Below, piece by piece: positions 52,003-59,596 of a stretch of DNA of 64,000 nt. Position 1 is the stretch's first letter. Each line of letters starts with the position of its first letter. Location: positions 310,001 through 374,000 of the forward strand of contig CAWKOX010000007.1 in the NCBI GenBank assembly GCA_963851095.1. The letters are read 5' to 3'. This stretch comes from Oleispira sp963851095 (GTDB lineage: Bacteria; Pseudomonadota; Gammaproteobacteria; Pseudomonadales; Oceanobacteraceae). Under the pieces are notes generated by a model. The model saw nothing but the letters and a program-made list of their open reading frames with translations, was not told the origin of the DNA and did no database searches. Both the position numbers and the translations under genes were made by a program.

Positions 52003-54231
52003 TTAGTGAACCTCCACCATAGGTATCAAGTTCTCTTTACTCGCTTGTTTCTTACCACTTCTGAATAGTAGTATCGTCATAACAACTTGCCAAACCGATA
52101 AGCCAACAATCCACATTAGTGAGCTTGTAGGGTGCTCTGCCCAAGTAACCCCTTGATACAAACAAACGGCTAATACATACGCCACACTGAACGACCACAG
52201 CATACTAAAACCTGCCCAATACGCGCCGTGTTCTTTCACGATAGCGCCTAAGGTTGCGACGCAAGGCATGTACAATAAGATAAATAACAAGTATACAAAC
52301 GCGCCCCATTGTCCGTGAAATTTTTGCTGAATAGCGCCAATGGTACTACTGGCAATTTCTTGTGCTTGTGCCACCCCTTCGGTATCGCTTAGATCACCCA
52401 TCTTTAAACCTAATGGATCATCTAAGTTATTGGCAACGTCGGTGAGGTTGGTTGAAATCGACATCACGGCATCTTGCAGGCTGTTCAGTAAGTTAAACGC
52501 TTCATCGCTATTATCGCTGGTGGTGTAAAGTGCATCCAACGTACCAACGACGACTTCTTTCGCAAACAAGCCAGTGAAAATTCCCACGGTAGCCGCCCAG
52601 TTATCTTGCTCTATTCCCATCGGGGTAAAAGCAGGGGTTAAGAAGCGCCCGACTTCACTTAAGGCTGAATCTTCTTGGTTTTGATTACCAAAGCTGCCAT
52701 CGGTGCCTAAAGAATTTAAGACGTTAAGCACAATCACTACACCTACAATGGCTTTACCAGCACGCAGCACAAAGCCTTTTAAACGGTGCCAGGTATGCAT
52801 CCACAAGTTTCGGAAAGTGGGCAATAAGTACGGTGGTAACTCCATAATAAAGCTACTATCACTGGCTGGTAAAATTAAGCGACGCACTAAAAATGCACTT
52901 AATATCGCGACCAAAATGCCAGTTAGGTATAAGGCAAAAACCACCGTTGCACCGTTATCAACAAAGAACGCCGAAGCAAATAAAACATACACGGTTAAGC
53001 GAGCGCCACATGACATAAAGGGCGCCATGAGGGTTGTGATTAAGCGGTCCCCTTCTTTATTTAAGGTACGCGCAGCCATAACCGAGGGGACGTTACAGCC
53101 GAAGCCAACGATGAGTGGAACAAAAGCTTTGCCGGGTAAGCCCAGTGCGCGCATGAAGCGATCAATAATAAACGCGCCACGAGCCATAAAGCCCACGTCT
53201 TCTAAAAATGACAGCGATAAAAACAATGCGGCGATCACGGGAATAAAACTCGCGACTAATTGCATACCGCCGCCAATACCATCGGCAATTAAAGTCGTCA
53301 GCCAATCGGGGGCATTAATGCTTTGTAATAACCAGCGTGGGGTTTCAACAAATAAGGCCCCAGCGCTGATATCGAAAAAATCAATAAATGCACTGCCGAC
53401 ATTAATCGCGAACATAAACAGTAAATACATGACCCCCATAAAAATCGGTAAGGCTAAGATACGGTTCAAGACAATGTCATCGATGTATTCACTGATGGTT
53501 TTAGTTTTCTTCTCACTTAAGGTCATGGTTTGCTGACAAACCAGATCAACCCATTCATAACGCGCTTGAATTAACGCGGGTTCGCTCATCATGGCGTCAT
53601 CACTAAAATTCAGCGCGCGTTGTTGAGCGGGTGGTTTGAGTAAACGGTTTTCAATGCTGTCCATTAAGGTGATTAAACCATCACCTTTACTGGCTACTAA
53701 CGGCACCACAGGGCAGCCTAGTTCTTCGGCGAGCGCTTGATGGTCAAGGTGCATGCCTTTGCTATGGGCAACGTCGATCATGTTGAGGGCGACAATCATT
53801 GGGATGCCGCTATCAAACAGTTGTGACGTTAGGTATAGGCCACGCTCTAAGCTCGATGCATCGAGCACGTTGATGATGAGGTCGGCTTCTTTATTACGAA
53901 TAAACTGCTGGGCGATTTGCTCATCGATTGAATCGCCATTGTCTCCATGAGCTTTGCCTCCAAGAGCTTTGTCGCCGCCACTTTCGCCTTCTGATTGAGC
54001 ATTTAGCGTGTATTTCGTGCCCGTAAAGTCTGAATTGATCGAATAAGTTCCCGGTAAATCTATGACTTCATATTCGGTATCTGCGTGTTTATATTCTCCG
54101 CTTTTACGCTCAACCGTAACCCCAGGCCAGTTGCCAACGCGCTGGTGGGCTCCAGTTAAGGTATTAAAAAGGGTGGTTTTACCGCAGTTGGGGTTGCCGA
54201 TTAACGCGATGGTGCTTTTTTTTTGTGTCAT
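52003..54231 (-). CDS. feoB: Ferrous iron transporter FeoB
   Basis: Inner-membrane Fe(II) permease with an N-terminal G domain. G1 is GNPNCGKTTLFN, G3 is DLPGTYS, G4 is VALNMID. The membrane region contains paired Gate motifs (FMARGAFIIDRFMRALGLPG, PFMSCGARLTVYV). Between G3 and the DLIINVLDAS strand there is a Gly/Ser-rich insertion (GESGGDKALGGKAHGDNGDS) with a 15-bp DNA duplication. The ATG at 54231 overlaps the FeoA stop as ATGA; longer starts inside feoA are unlikely. No FeoC gene follows. Confidence 0.95.
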   Translation of the reverse strand: MTQKKSTIALIGNPNCGKTTLFNTLTGAHQRVGNWPGVTVERKSGEYKHADTEYEVIDLPGTYSINSDFTGTKYTLNAQSEGESGGDKALGGKAHGDNGDSIDEQIAQQFIRNKEADLIINVLDASSLERGLYLTSQLFDSGIPMIVALNMIDVAHSKGMHLDHQALAEELGCPVVPLVASKGDGLITLMDSIENRLLKPPAQQRALNFSDDAMMSEPALIQARYEWVDLVCQQTMTLSEKKTKTISEYIDDIVLNRILALPIFMGVMYLLFMFAINVGSAFIDFFDISAGALFVETPRWLLQSINAPDWLTTLIADGIGGGMQLVASFIPVIAALFLSLSFLEDVGFMARGAFIIDRFMRALGLPGKAFVPLIVGFGCNVPSVMAARTLNKEGDRLITTLMAPFMSCGARLTVYVLFASAFFVDNGATVVFALYLTGILVAILSAFLVRRLILPASDSSFIMELPPYLLPTFRNLWMHTWHRLKGFVLRAGKAIVGVVIVLNVLNSLGTDGSFGNQNQEDSALSEVGRFLTPAFTPMGIEQDNWAATVGIFTGLFAKEVVVGTLDALYTTSDNSDEAFNLLNSLQDAVMSISTNLTDVANNLDDPLGLKMGDLSDTEGVAQAQEIASSTIGAIQQKFHGQWGAFVYLLFILLYMPCVATLGAIVKEHGAYWAGFSMLWSFSVAYVLAVCLYQGVTWAEHPTSSLMWIVGLSVWQVVMTILLFRSGKKQASKENLIPMVEVH
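53946..53975. repeat. 15-bp in-frame duplication in the feoB G-domain insertion
   Basis: CATGAGCTTTGCCTC is followed by CAAGAGCTTTGTCGC (12 of 15 identical). It encodes part of the Gly-rich insertion in FeoB. Confidence 0.75.
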
Positions 54232-54476
54232 AGTAATTTCACCCAAAGGCCTAATGCTTCTTCGCGGCGAAGACTTAAGCTGAAACCGCGTAATTTTATT
54301 TCAATAGGGTCGCCCAAAGGCGCAACTCTTACTACGCTAAAGCGCGTGCCGGGGGTTAGGCCTAGCATCATTAAGCGCTGAACTTGTGAAGAGGAAGTTG
54401 AAGTATCTGAGCTGACTCGGCATTCGTCGATAATCGCGCTATCGCCAACCTTGAGCTGTGAAAATTGAATGGTCAT
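54228..54476 (-). CDS. feoA: Ferrous iron transport protein FeoA
   Basis: Small SH3-like cytoplasmic partner of FeoB. It has the N-terminal TIQFSQLKVGDSAIID and the family motif LMMLGLTPGTRFSVVRVAPL, followed by GDPIEIKLRGFSLSLRR. The ORF extends to an ATG at 54485, but GAGGA is spaced nine bases from the ATG at 54476. It is coupled to feoB by an ATGA overlap. A Fur-box-like sequence lies just upstream. Confidence 0.93.
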   Translation of the reverse strand: MTIQFSQLKVGDSAIIDECRVSSDTSTSSSQVQRLMMLGLTPGTRFSVVRVAPLGDPIEIKLRGFSLSLRREEALGLWVKLL

Positions 54477-54500
54477 AAATATCATTCCTCATGTCTATTT

Positions 54501-54519
54501 GAGAATGATAGCTAATTGC
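54501..54519. promoter_or_regulatory. Candidate Fur box upstream of feoAB
   Basis: GAGAATGATAGCTAATTGC matches the Fur consensus GATAATGATAATCATTATC at 12 of 19 positions, with the left half nearly complete. It is 25 bases upstream of the feoA start. The match is only moderate; the role of feoAB makes Fur control likely. Confidence 0.45.
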
Positions 54520-54693
54520 GTATGGGAAATCATTGATTTAACGCAGTAACCGCTATATTAATCGCAGGCTGGGAAAAAAGTGCTGGCAGCTAATTACGAA
54601 AAGTAGCAGTTATCTGCCGCCTATCCATGTAGAATGCTGCTTTAATCGTTGATTGAAGCATTTGCATCAGCGATGCACATCTGTAGGTATTCC

Positions 54694-55014
54694 ATGAAAA
54701 AAACGTTCGCGTTAACCCACCCTAAAATTAAGCCCGCTCGTTTAGTCGAATCGATTAAACACGAAGTGAAAAAGTATCTTGGCCGAGAGCGTAGAAAAAC
54801 GTTACCAGAAGGTACTGACTACTGGACATTTGATTGTCAGTTTGGCGCTACTGCTGAGGTTGCTGAGGATATTTATCCGTCAGAAATCAATAAGCGTATT
54901 GATGGCGCAGTTGAGCAAGAACTGACTGAGTTTTATCTAGTAATTTTGGCTCGAGCAGAAGCACACAAGCCAAAAGAAGACGTTGCATCAGATTCAGATG
55001 AAATTGAAGATTAG
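54694..55014 (+). CDS. DUF6172 family protein
   Basis: Small basic cytoplasmic protein with the family-like N-terminus MKKTFALTHPKIKPARLVES, then KYLGRERRKTLPEGTDYWTF and FGATAEVAEDI. The last 20 residues are acidic. Members have no known function. The frame is open further upstream (54649), but MKKTF at 54694 has a TAGG at suitable spacing and matches the family start. It is divergent from feoA. A four-unit 15-bp repeat begins directly after its stop. Confidence 0.78.
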   Translation: MKKTFALTHPKIKPARLVESIKHEVKKYLGRERRKTLPEGTDYWTFDCQFGATAEVAEDIYPSEINKRIDGAVEQELTEFYLVILARAEAHKPKEDVASDSDEIED

Positions 55015-55015
55015 T

Positions 55016-55075
55016 TTGAGCTGTTAAAACTTAAGCCGTTAAAGCTTAAGCTGTTTTAAATTGAGCTGTGATAAA
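55016..55075. repeat. Four tandem 15-bp units directly after the DUF6172 stop
   Basis: TTGAGCTGTTAAAAC, TTAAGCCGTTAAAGC, TTAAGCTGTTTTAAA and TTGAGCTGTGATAAA are contiguous. All share TTRAGCYGT with a diverged remainder. They fill the space between the DUF6172 stop and the inverted repeat that follows. Confidence 0.88.
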
Positions 55076-55083
55076 GAAGATCA

Positions 55084-55136
55084 GCCCAAGACTCAGGATA
55101 TCGTCATTCGTGATGACGATTTTCCTGAGGCTTGGC
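55084..55136. repeat. Long near-perfect inverted repeat
   Basis: About 24 bases on each side of a five-base loop: the left arm is GCCCAAGACTCAGGA plus TATCGTCAT, and the right arm is its near complement. A few mismatches and one bulge occur. It lies between convergent genes and may act as a terminator, but no strong T-run follows on either strand. Confidence 0.75.
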
Positions 55137-55173
55137 AGCTGTTAGGGTTTTAATGGCTAATTACTGATTGTGA

Positions 55174-56811
55174 TTAACGAGTTAATAAATAGTCTTGGTA
55201 TTCTTTTCTTAAGTTAATTTTTAGTAATTTTCCGGTTGCGGTATGTGGCAAACTTTCGACAAAAATTACTTCGTCGGGTTGCCAGAACTTTGCCACTTTA
55301 TCACTTAAGAACTCTTTAATGTTTTCAGGGGTGGAAGCTGAACCTGGCTTCATGATGGCGAGTAATAACGGACGCTCATCCCACTTTTCATGGGCGACGC
55401 CAATGACACAGGCTTCAACAACATCAGGATGGCCGACGGCGGCATTTTCAAGATCAATTGAACTGATCCATTCTCCCCCAGACTTAATCACGTCTTTTGA
55501 ACGATCGACAATACCTAAATAATTATTTTCATCAATGGTAGCGACATCTCCGGTATCTAACCAGCCATTTTCAAAACTGCTCATATCGTCATTGTTATAG
55601 TACTGCTTAATAATCCATGGGCCGCGTACCAATAAGCGTCCAAAGGTTATTCCATCGTGAGGCTGGCTTTGGCCGCTATCATCGACAATTTTCATTTCTA
55701 CGCCAAATACAGGGCGGCCTTGTTTTTGTTGCAGCTTATAGCGTTCTTCAAGCGGCATGTTGTCCATTTTAGCGGTTTTAACGTTCGATGTTCCTAGTGG
55801 AGACATTTCGGTCATGCCCCAAGCGTGGATTAAAAATGCATCATGTACTTGATCAAACTTCTTAATCATCGAAAGTGGTGCAGCAGAGCCGCCAACCACG
55901 ACATTCTTGACTGAATCGAGTGTTTTACCAATCTCATCCATATGGTTCAGCAGCATTAACCAAACGGTCGGAACGCCTAAGAGTAAATCAGGTTGTTCAG
56001 CATCGATCAGCTCCCATAACGATGCGCCATCCATACCGGGGCCAGGGAATACTAACTTGGCGCCAGTCATCGCACCGGCATACGGCACGCCCCAAGCATT
56101 AACGTGGAACATGGGCACAACGGGTAGTACGCAAGATAAGCTTGATATACCTAGGGCTTCACGGCTGATTTCAGAAAGGGCATGTAACAAGGTTGATCTA
56201 TGGCTGTACAAAACGCCCTTTGGGTTGCCTGTGGTGCCCGAGGTATAGCATAGGCAGGCTGCTGAATTTTCATCAAAATGAGGCCATTCTAATTGATCAC
56301 TGGCCGACTCGATTAAGTCTTCGTAGCAAATGACATTGTTAAGGCTCGTTTCTGGCATGTTGGCTGAGTCAGCCATGATGATGAAGCCTTCTACGGAGGT
56401 AATTTGATCTTGAATGGATTCTAATAAAGGCACAAACGTCAGATCAACAAAGATCCAACGATCTTCGGCGTGGTTAATGATATAAATCAGCTGTTCTGGG
56501 AACAGTCGTGGGTTGATAGTATGTAATACAGAACCGATACCTGACACACCAAAATAAAGTTCAAAGTGGCGATAATTATTCCATGCTAAAGTAGCAATGC
56601 GATCGGCAGGGTTAGCCCCTAGCTTGAGTAAGGCGTTGGCGATTTGCTTTGAGCGCTTTGCAGCGTCTCGCATTGTGTAACGGTGAATACTACTTCCTGC
56701 ACTGTCGGTCTCACAGCGTCGACTGACAATTTCGCTATCGGGATTGGTAGAGGCTGCGTGTTCGATTAACCCAGAAATGAGTAGTGGGCTATCCATCATA
56801 TTACCTAGCAT
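55174..56811 (-). CDS. AMP-dependent acyl-CoA synthetase
   Basis: Adenylate-forming ligase that activates a fatty or other carboxylic acid to acyl-CoA. The AMP-binding motif is CYTSGTTGNPKGVLYSHRS. Other blocks are GMTEMSPLGTSN, GWLDTGDVATIDE, the hinge DRSKDVIKSGGEWISS, and the catalytic lysine in TATGKLLKINLRKEY. It is a 545-aa enzyme, close to medium/long-chain or DmdB-like ligases of marine bacteria. No neighbour identifies the acid. A role in beta-oxidation with FadE elsewhere in this window is plausible. Confidence 0.88.
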   Translation of the reverse strand: MLGNMMDSPLLISGLIEHAASTNPDSEIVSRRCETDSAGSSIHRYTMRDAAKRSKQIANALLKLGANPADRIATLAWNNYRHFELYFGVSGIGSVLHTINPRLFPEQLIYIINHAEDRWIFVDLTFVPLLESIQDQITSVEGFIIMADSANMPETSLNNVICYEDLIESASDQLEWPHFDENSAACLCYTSGTTGNPKGVLYSHRSTLLHALSEISREALGISSLSCVLPVVPMFHVNAWGVPYAGAMTGAKLVFPGPGMDGASLWELIDAEQPDLLLGVPTVWLMLLNHMDEIGKTLDSVKNVVVGGSAAPLSMIKKFDQVHDAFLIHAWGMTEMSPLGTSNVKTAKMDNMPLEERYKLQQKQGRPVFGVEMKIVDDSGQSQPHDGITFGRLLVRGPWIIKQYYNNDDMSSFENGWLDTGDVATIDENNYLGIVDRSKDVIKSGGEWISSIDLENAAVGHPDVVEACVIGVAHEKWDERPLLLAIMKPGSASTPENIKEFLSDKVAKFWQPDEVIFVESLPHTATGKLLKINLRKEYQDYLLTR

Positions 56812-57085
56812 GGCTGTGTTACCTTATTGATTTATTATTTTTGAGATTGAATTCTTAGGTTTAAATTTTTATAAATACGTCGCTTTATATTATTTTGTGA
56901 TTACTCAACATACGCATGAAATAGTCATAGCTCTATCACTCTTAAGTGTTATTTTAGTGCTTAAAGAAGGGTGGGTTGTAACAGATCGTTACTGAATGCT
57001 TAATTAAAGAAGCCTATCATTATTTGCTGATTTTAGGCGATGGCTTATCCACTAACAATTATCAATACTGTTGTGAAAAATTCTA

Positions 57086-57691
57086 ATGAATAAACCGATA
57101 TCAGAAGCGTGCTTACGAAACCAGGCACCTATTGCAGAAGCGCTAAAAGAACGACTGACAAGTCCTGCTCGCTTATTAGAAATTGGCAGTGGCAGTGGTC
57201 AACATGCGGTATTTTGTGCGAAAGAGTTACCACACATTACCTGGCAACCGAGTGATCTTCCCCAGCATCATGATGGCATGAAGTTGTGGATCAATGAGGC
57301 TGAGTTAAATAATGTACGCGCGCCGATTTTATTGGATGTTGATCAAGCTTGGCCTTGGTCTGCGGTAGATATTGAAGTGGATCATGTTTTTAGTGCTAAT
57401 ACCGTGCACTACATCGCGCAAACGAGTGTCGACAATATGTTTGCGGGTATCAGTCGTTTATTGCCCGTGGATGGGCTGTTTATGATGTATGGCCCTGTGA
57501 ATGTTAATGGGGCGTTTACCAGCGAAGGTAATGCTCGGCTCGATGAATGGCTTAAAACGTGCGTGAATCCACTGGCGGGGATTAAAGATTTAGCGGCTCT
57601 TGAGCAGTTGGCGAATGATCACGATTTGCAGTTATGTGAAAATTTAACCATGCCTGCTAATAACCGCTTATTGGTCTTTCAAAAAAACTAG
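57086..57691 (+). CDS. DUF938 family SAM-dependent methyltransferase
   Basis: Class I methyltransferase-like protein of 201 aa. The SAM-binding loop is LLEIGSGSGQHAVFCAKEL, preceded by the DUF938 start ISEACLRNQAPIAEAL. HVFSANTVHYIAQ and LFMMYGPVNVNGAFTSEGNA are further family blocks. The substrate is unknown. It is monocistronic, with a diverged 34-bp tandem duplication starting 27 bases after its stop. Confidence 0.85.
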   Translation: MNKPISEACLRNQAPIAEALKERLTSPARLLEIGSGSGQHAVFCAKELPHITWQPSDLPQHHDGMKLWINEAELNNVRAPILLDVDQAWPWSAVDIEVDHVFSANTVHYIAQTSVDNMFAGISRLLPVDGLFMMYGPVNVNGAFTSEGNARLDEWLKTCVNPLAGIKDLAALEQLANDHDLQLCENLTMPANNRLLVFQKN

Positions 57692-57717
57692 CTCAAACAG
57701 CTAGTAGACTCAAGTAG

Positions 57718-57785
57718 CTGTCTATCTAATAAGCGGTGAGTCTATAAGCAACTGTCCATCTAGTAAGTATCGAGCCTATAAACAG
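57718..57785. repeat. Diverged 34-bp tandem duplication
   Basis: Two adjacent 34-base units agree at 25 positions (starting CTGTCTATCTAATAAG and CTGTCCATCTAGTAAG). The differences are mostly transitions. They occupy most of the gap between the DUF938 gene and the convergent esterase gene. Confidence 0.8.
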
Positions 57786-57791
57786 TGAGTA

Positions 57792-58505
57792 CTAAGGCAG
57801 CTTAGACTCAATCCAGTGAGCGATGTCTTGCACTTGCTCAAAACACACTTGATGCTCCATCGGGTAACGGTGATATTGAGTTTGGTAGCCTAAGTTAACC
57901 AAGTCAGCCTGAGCTTTTAGCCCTAAACTTTCGTTTACAACGGGGTCTTGGCTGCCGTGGTAAATTTGAATGTCGATGTTTTTATTCTGCTCGCTACTGC
58001 TGAAGCCATGCGGCGCGGTGAGTGTCGGGAAATAGGTCGAAAGCCCGGCTAAACCCGCTAAGGTATGCGGGTAAGTCAACGCTGCGTGATAGGCTACTGC
58101 ACCGCCTTGAGAGAAGCCCAATATGAGTATACGTTCGCTTTTAATACCTCGTGATATTTCACGATCGATTAAATTATGAATATCGTTTACTGAGGCTAAT
58201 AGCTGGTCTTGATTGATCTGGCGCTCTGCACTTTCACCGGCTGCGGTATGGGTGGGCATATCTAAAATATCGTACCAAGCGGGCATCGAGTATCCGCCAT
58301 TCACCGTGACGGGAATCTCTGCGGCATGAGGGAAAATGAAGCGAATAGGATTAAAGGTATTCCCCAGCATCTTTTTTAGTTCTGGTACTAAGGCTGCGAA
58401 ATCATCACCGCTAGCGCCCAGCCCATGAAGCCAGATGATACTAGCGCTGGCGTCAGCAGGTGGCTCAATTTCAATTGTGGGTAAGTAGGTCATGCTGGGC
58501 ATCAT
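57792..58505 (-). CDS. Carboxylesterase / phospholipase, alpha/beta hydrolase
   Basis: Acyl-protein thioesterase-like (abhydrolase_2) protein of 237 aa. The oxyanion region is IIWLHGLGASGDDFAALV, the nucleophile elbow GFSQGGAVAYHAAL, the aspartate lies in YHGSQDPVVNES, and the histidine in RYPMEHQVCFEQV. No signal peptide was seen, so it is cytoplasmic. It hydrolyses short acyl esters in related enzymes. The true substrate is unknown. Confidence 0.9.
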   Translation of the reverse strand: MMPSMTYLPTIEIEPPADASASIIWLHGLGASGDDFAALVPELKKMLGNTFNPIRFIFPHAAEIPVTVNGGYSMPAWYDILDMPTHTAAGESAERQINQDQLLASVNDIHNLIDREISRGIKSERILILGFSQGGAVAYHAALTYPHTLAGLAGLSTYFPTLTAPHGFSSSEQNKNIDIQIYHGSQDPVVNESLGLKAQADLVNLGYQTQYHRYPMEHQVCFEQVQDIAHWIESKLP

Positions 58506-58560
58506 CTTTATTGTCTAAGTTCAGTCTATGGTATGTTAGTCGCTTCGAATATTAAACCCA

Positions 58561-58599
58561 GCGTTAAAGCTAGAGTTAAAAGCCAGAGTTAAAACCAGA
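58561..58599. repeat. Three 12-13-bp degenerate units upstream of the 298-aa gene
   Basis: GCGTTAAAGCTA, GAGTTAAAAGCCA and GAGTTAAAACCAG are adjacent, about 30 bases before the start of the downstream gene. Confidence 0.65.
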
Positions 58600-58626
58600 T
58601 TATTAATCGTTATTGTAGAGAACCAA

Positions 58627-59523
58627 ATGCCAAGCCCAGCCCCTGCGATGTTAAGCCCACGCTTCTTTTTAAATCTTTTTAAGCCTAAGCCTCTTGTGGA
58701 TGAACACAGTGCTGATTTTATATTCACGACAGTGGCGTGGGTCTTACAAAACTTTGATCATGAAGAGTTTTTTCAGCGCACCCGCTTAGTTGCACCCAGC
58801 AATGAATTTTTCCCAGGCATAGTCACCAGCGTTGACGAAAAGGCGCAAAACATCTTCCGTCATACTCTGCGTTATTCAGGATTACAGCATTGGCCTTTTC
58901 AGCTGAAATCATTGATTGAACGCGATATCGATAGTGAATGTCAGGTACAGCCAACGCCTCAAGATGCGTTAGCGCTTATTCACCGCAATTCATTTCCAGA
59001 ACTCTCTTCAGCAGACGGTTCCATGGCCGCAGACGGGGCAGATGCCCATGGCATGGAGGTTCCGGTGATAATGACAGAGCAGCCGTTATTTGTTTTTTAT
59101 AATCCACAGCAGACTTTAAAGCCTGAAGACATGAGTGCCAGTTATGCACATGTGATTGCTCAGCACTTGATTATTCAATCAACGCTGCCGCCACCTGGAG
59201 GGATGCAGTTTTTTGCCGAAGCCAGTGAAGTATTGGCGAGTATGATGGGGTTTGGTGTTTTATTGAGTAATTCGGCCTATACCTTCCGGGGCGGATGCGG
59301 CTCTTGTTATAACGCGATGGCCAATCGTCAGCCTGCACTTACTGAACTGGATAGTGTTTTTACTTTGGCGTTATTTTGTCGCTTAAAAGGCATTGGGCAT
59401 AAAGAAGCAACGACGCATCTAAAGAAGCATTTAAGACCCAGCTATAAACAGGCAATTAAACAGATTGACCAAAGATTGGAGACACTCAACCAACTTAAGC
59501 AACTTTCTGGATTAAAAGCTTAA
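58627..59523 (+). CDS. Conserved-looking hypothetical protein, 298 aa
   Basis: I recognise no named family. The sequence starts PAPAMLSPRFFLNLFKPKPLVDE and is mixed alpha/beta with no signal peptide or membrane helix. The C-terminal part (AEASEVLASMMGFGVLLSNS, YTFRGGCGSCYNAMANRQP) resembles a conserved core with a Cys-Gly-Ser-Cys pair. No HExxH, P-loop or other catalytic pattern was seen. It lies between the divergent esterase and the kinase gene, 73 bases upstream of the kinase, possibly cotranscribed. Confidence 0.72.
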   Translation: MPSPAPAMLSPRFFLNLFKPKPLVDEHSADFIFTTVAWVLQNFDHEEFFQRTRLVAPSNEFFPGIVTSVDEKAQNIFRHTLRYSGLQHWPFQLKSLIERDIDSECQVQPTPQDALALIHRNSFPELSSADGSMAADGADAHGMEVPVIMTEQPLFVFYNPQQTLKPEDMSASYAHVIAQHLIIQSTLPPPGGMQFFAEASEVLASMMGFGVLLSNSAYTFRGGCGSCYNAMANRQPALTELDSVFTLALFCRLKGIGHKEATTHLKKHLRPSYKQAIKQIDQRLETLNQLKQLSGLKA

Positions 59524-59596
59524 CGATTCACAGCACAATAGCTTTTGCTAGCCTAAACTGTAAGTTTAGATGCAACGGCGAAGTGGGTTTGTTTAC

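Noticed and set aside
52703..53536. Long plus-strand frame of 277 codons opposite feoB
   Set aside because: It is an exact antisense shadow of conserved FeoB membrane segments, has basic/Thr-rich composition typical of shadows, and has no ribosome site.
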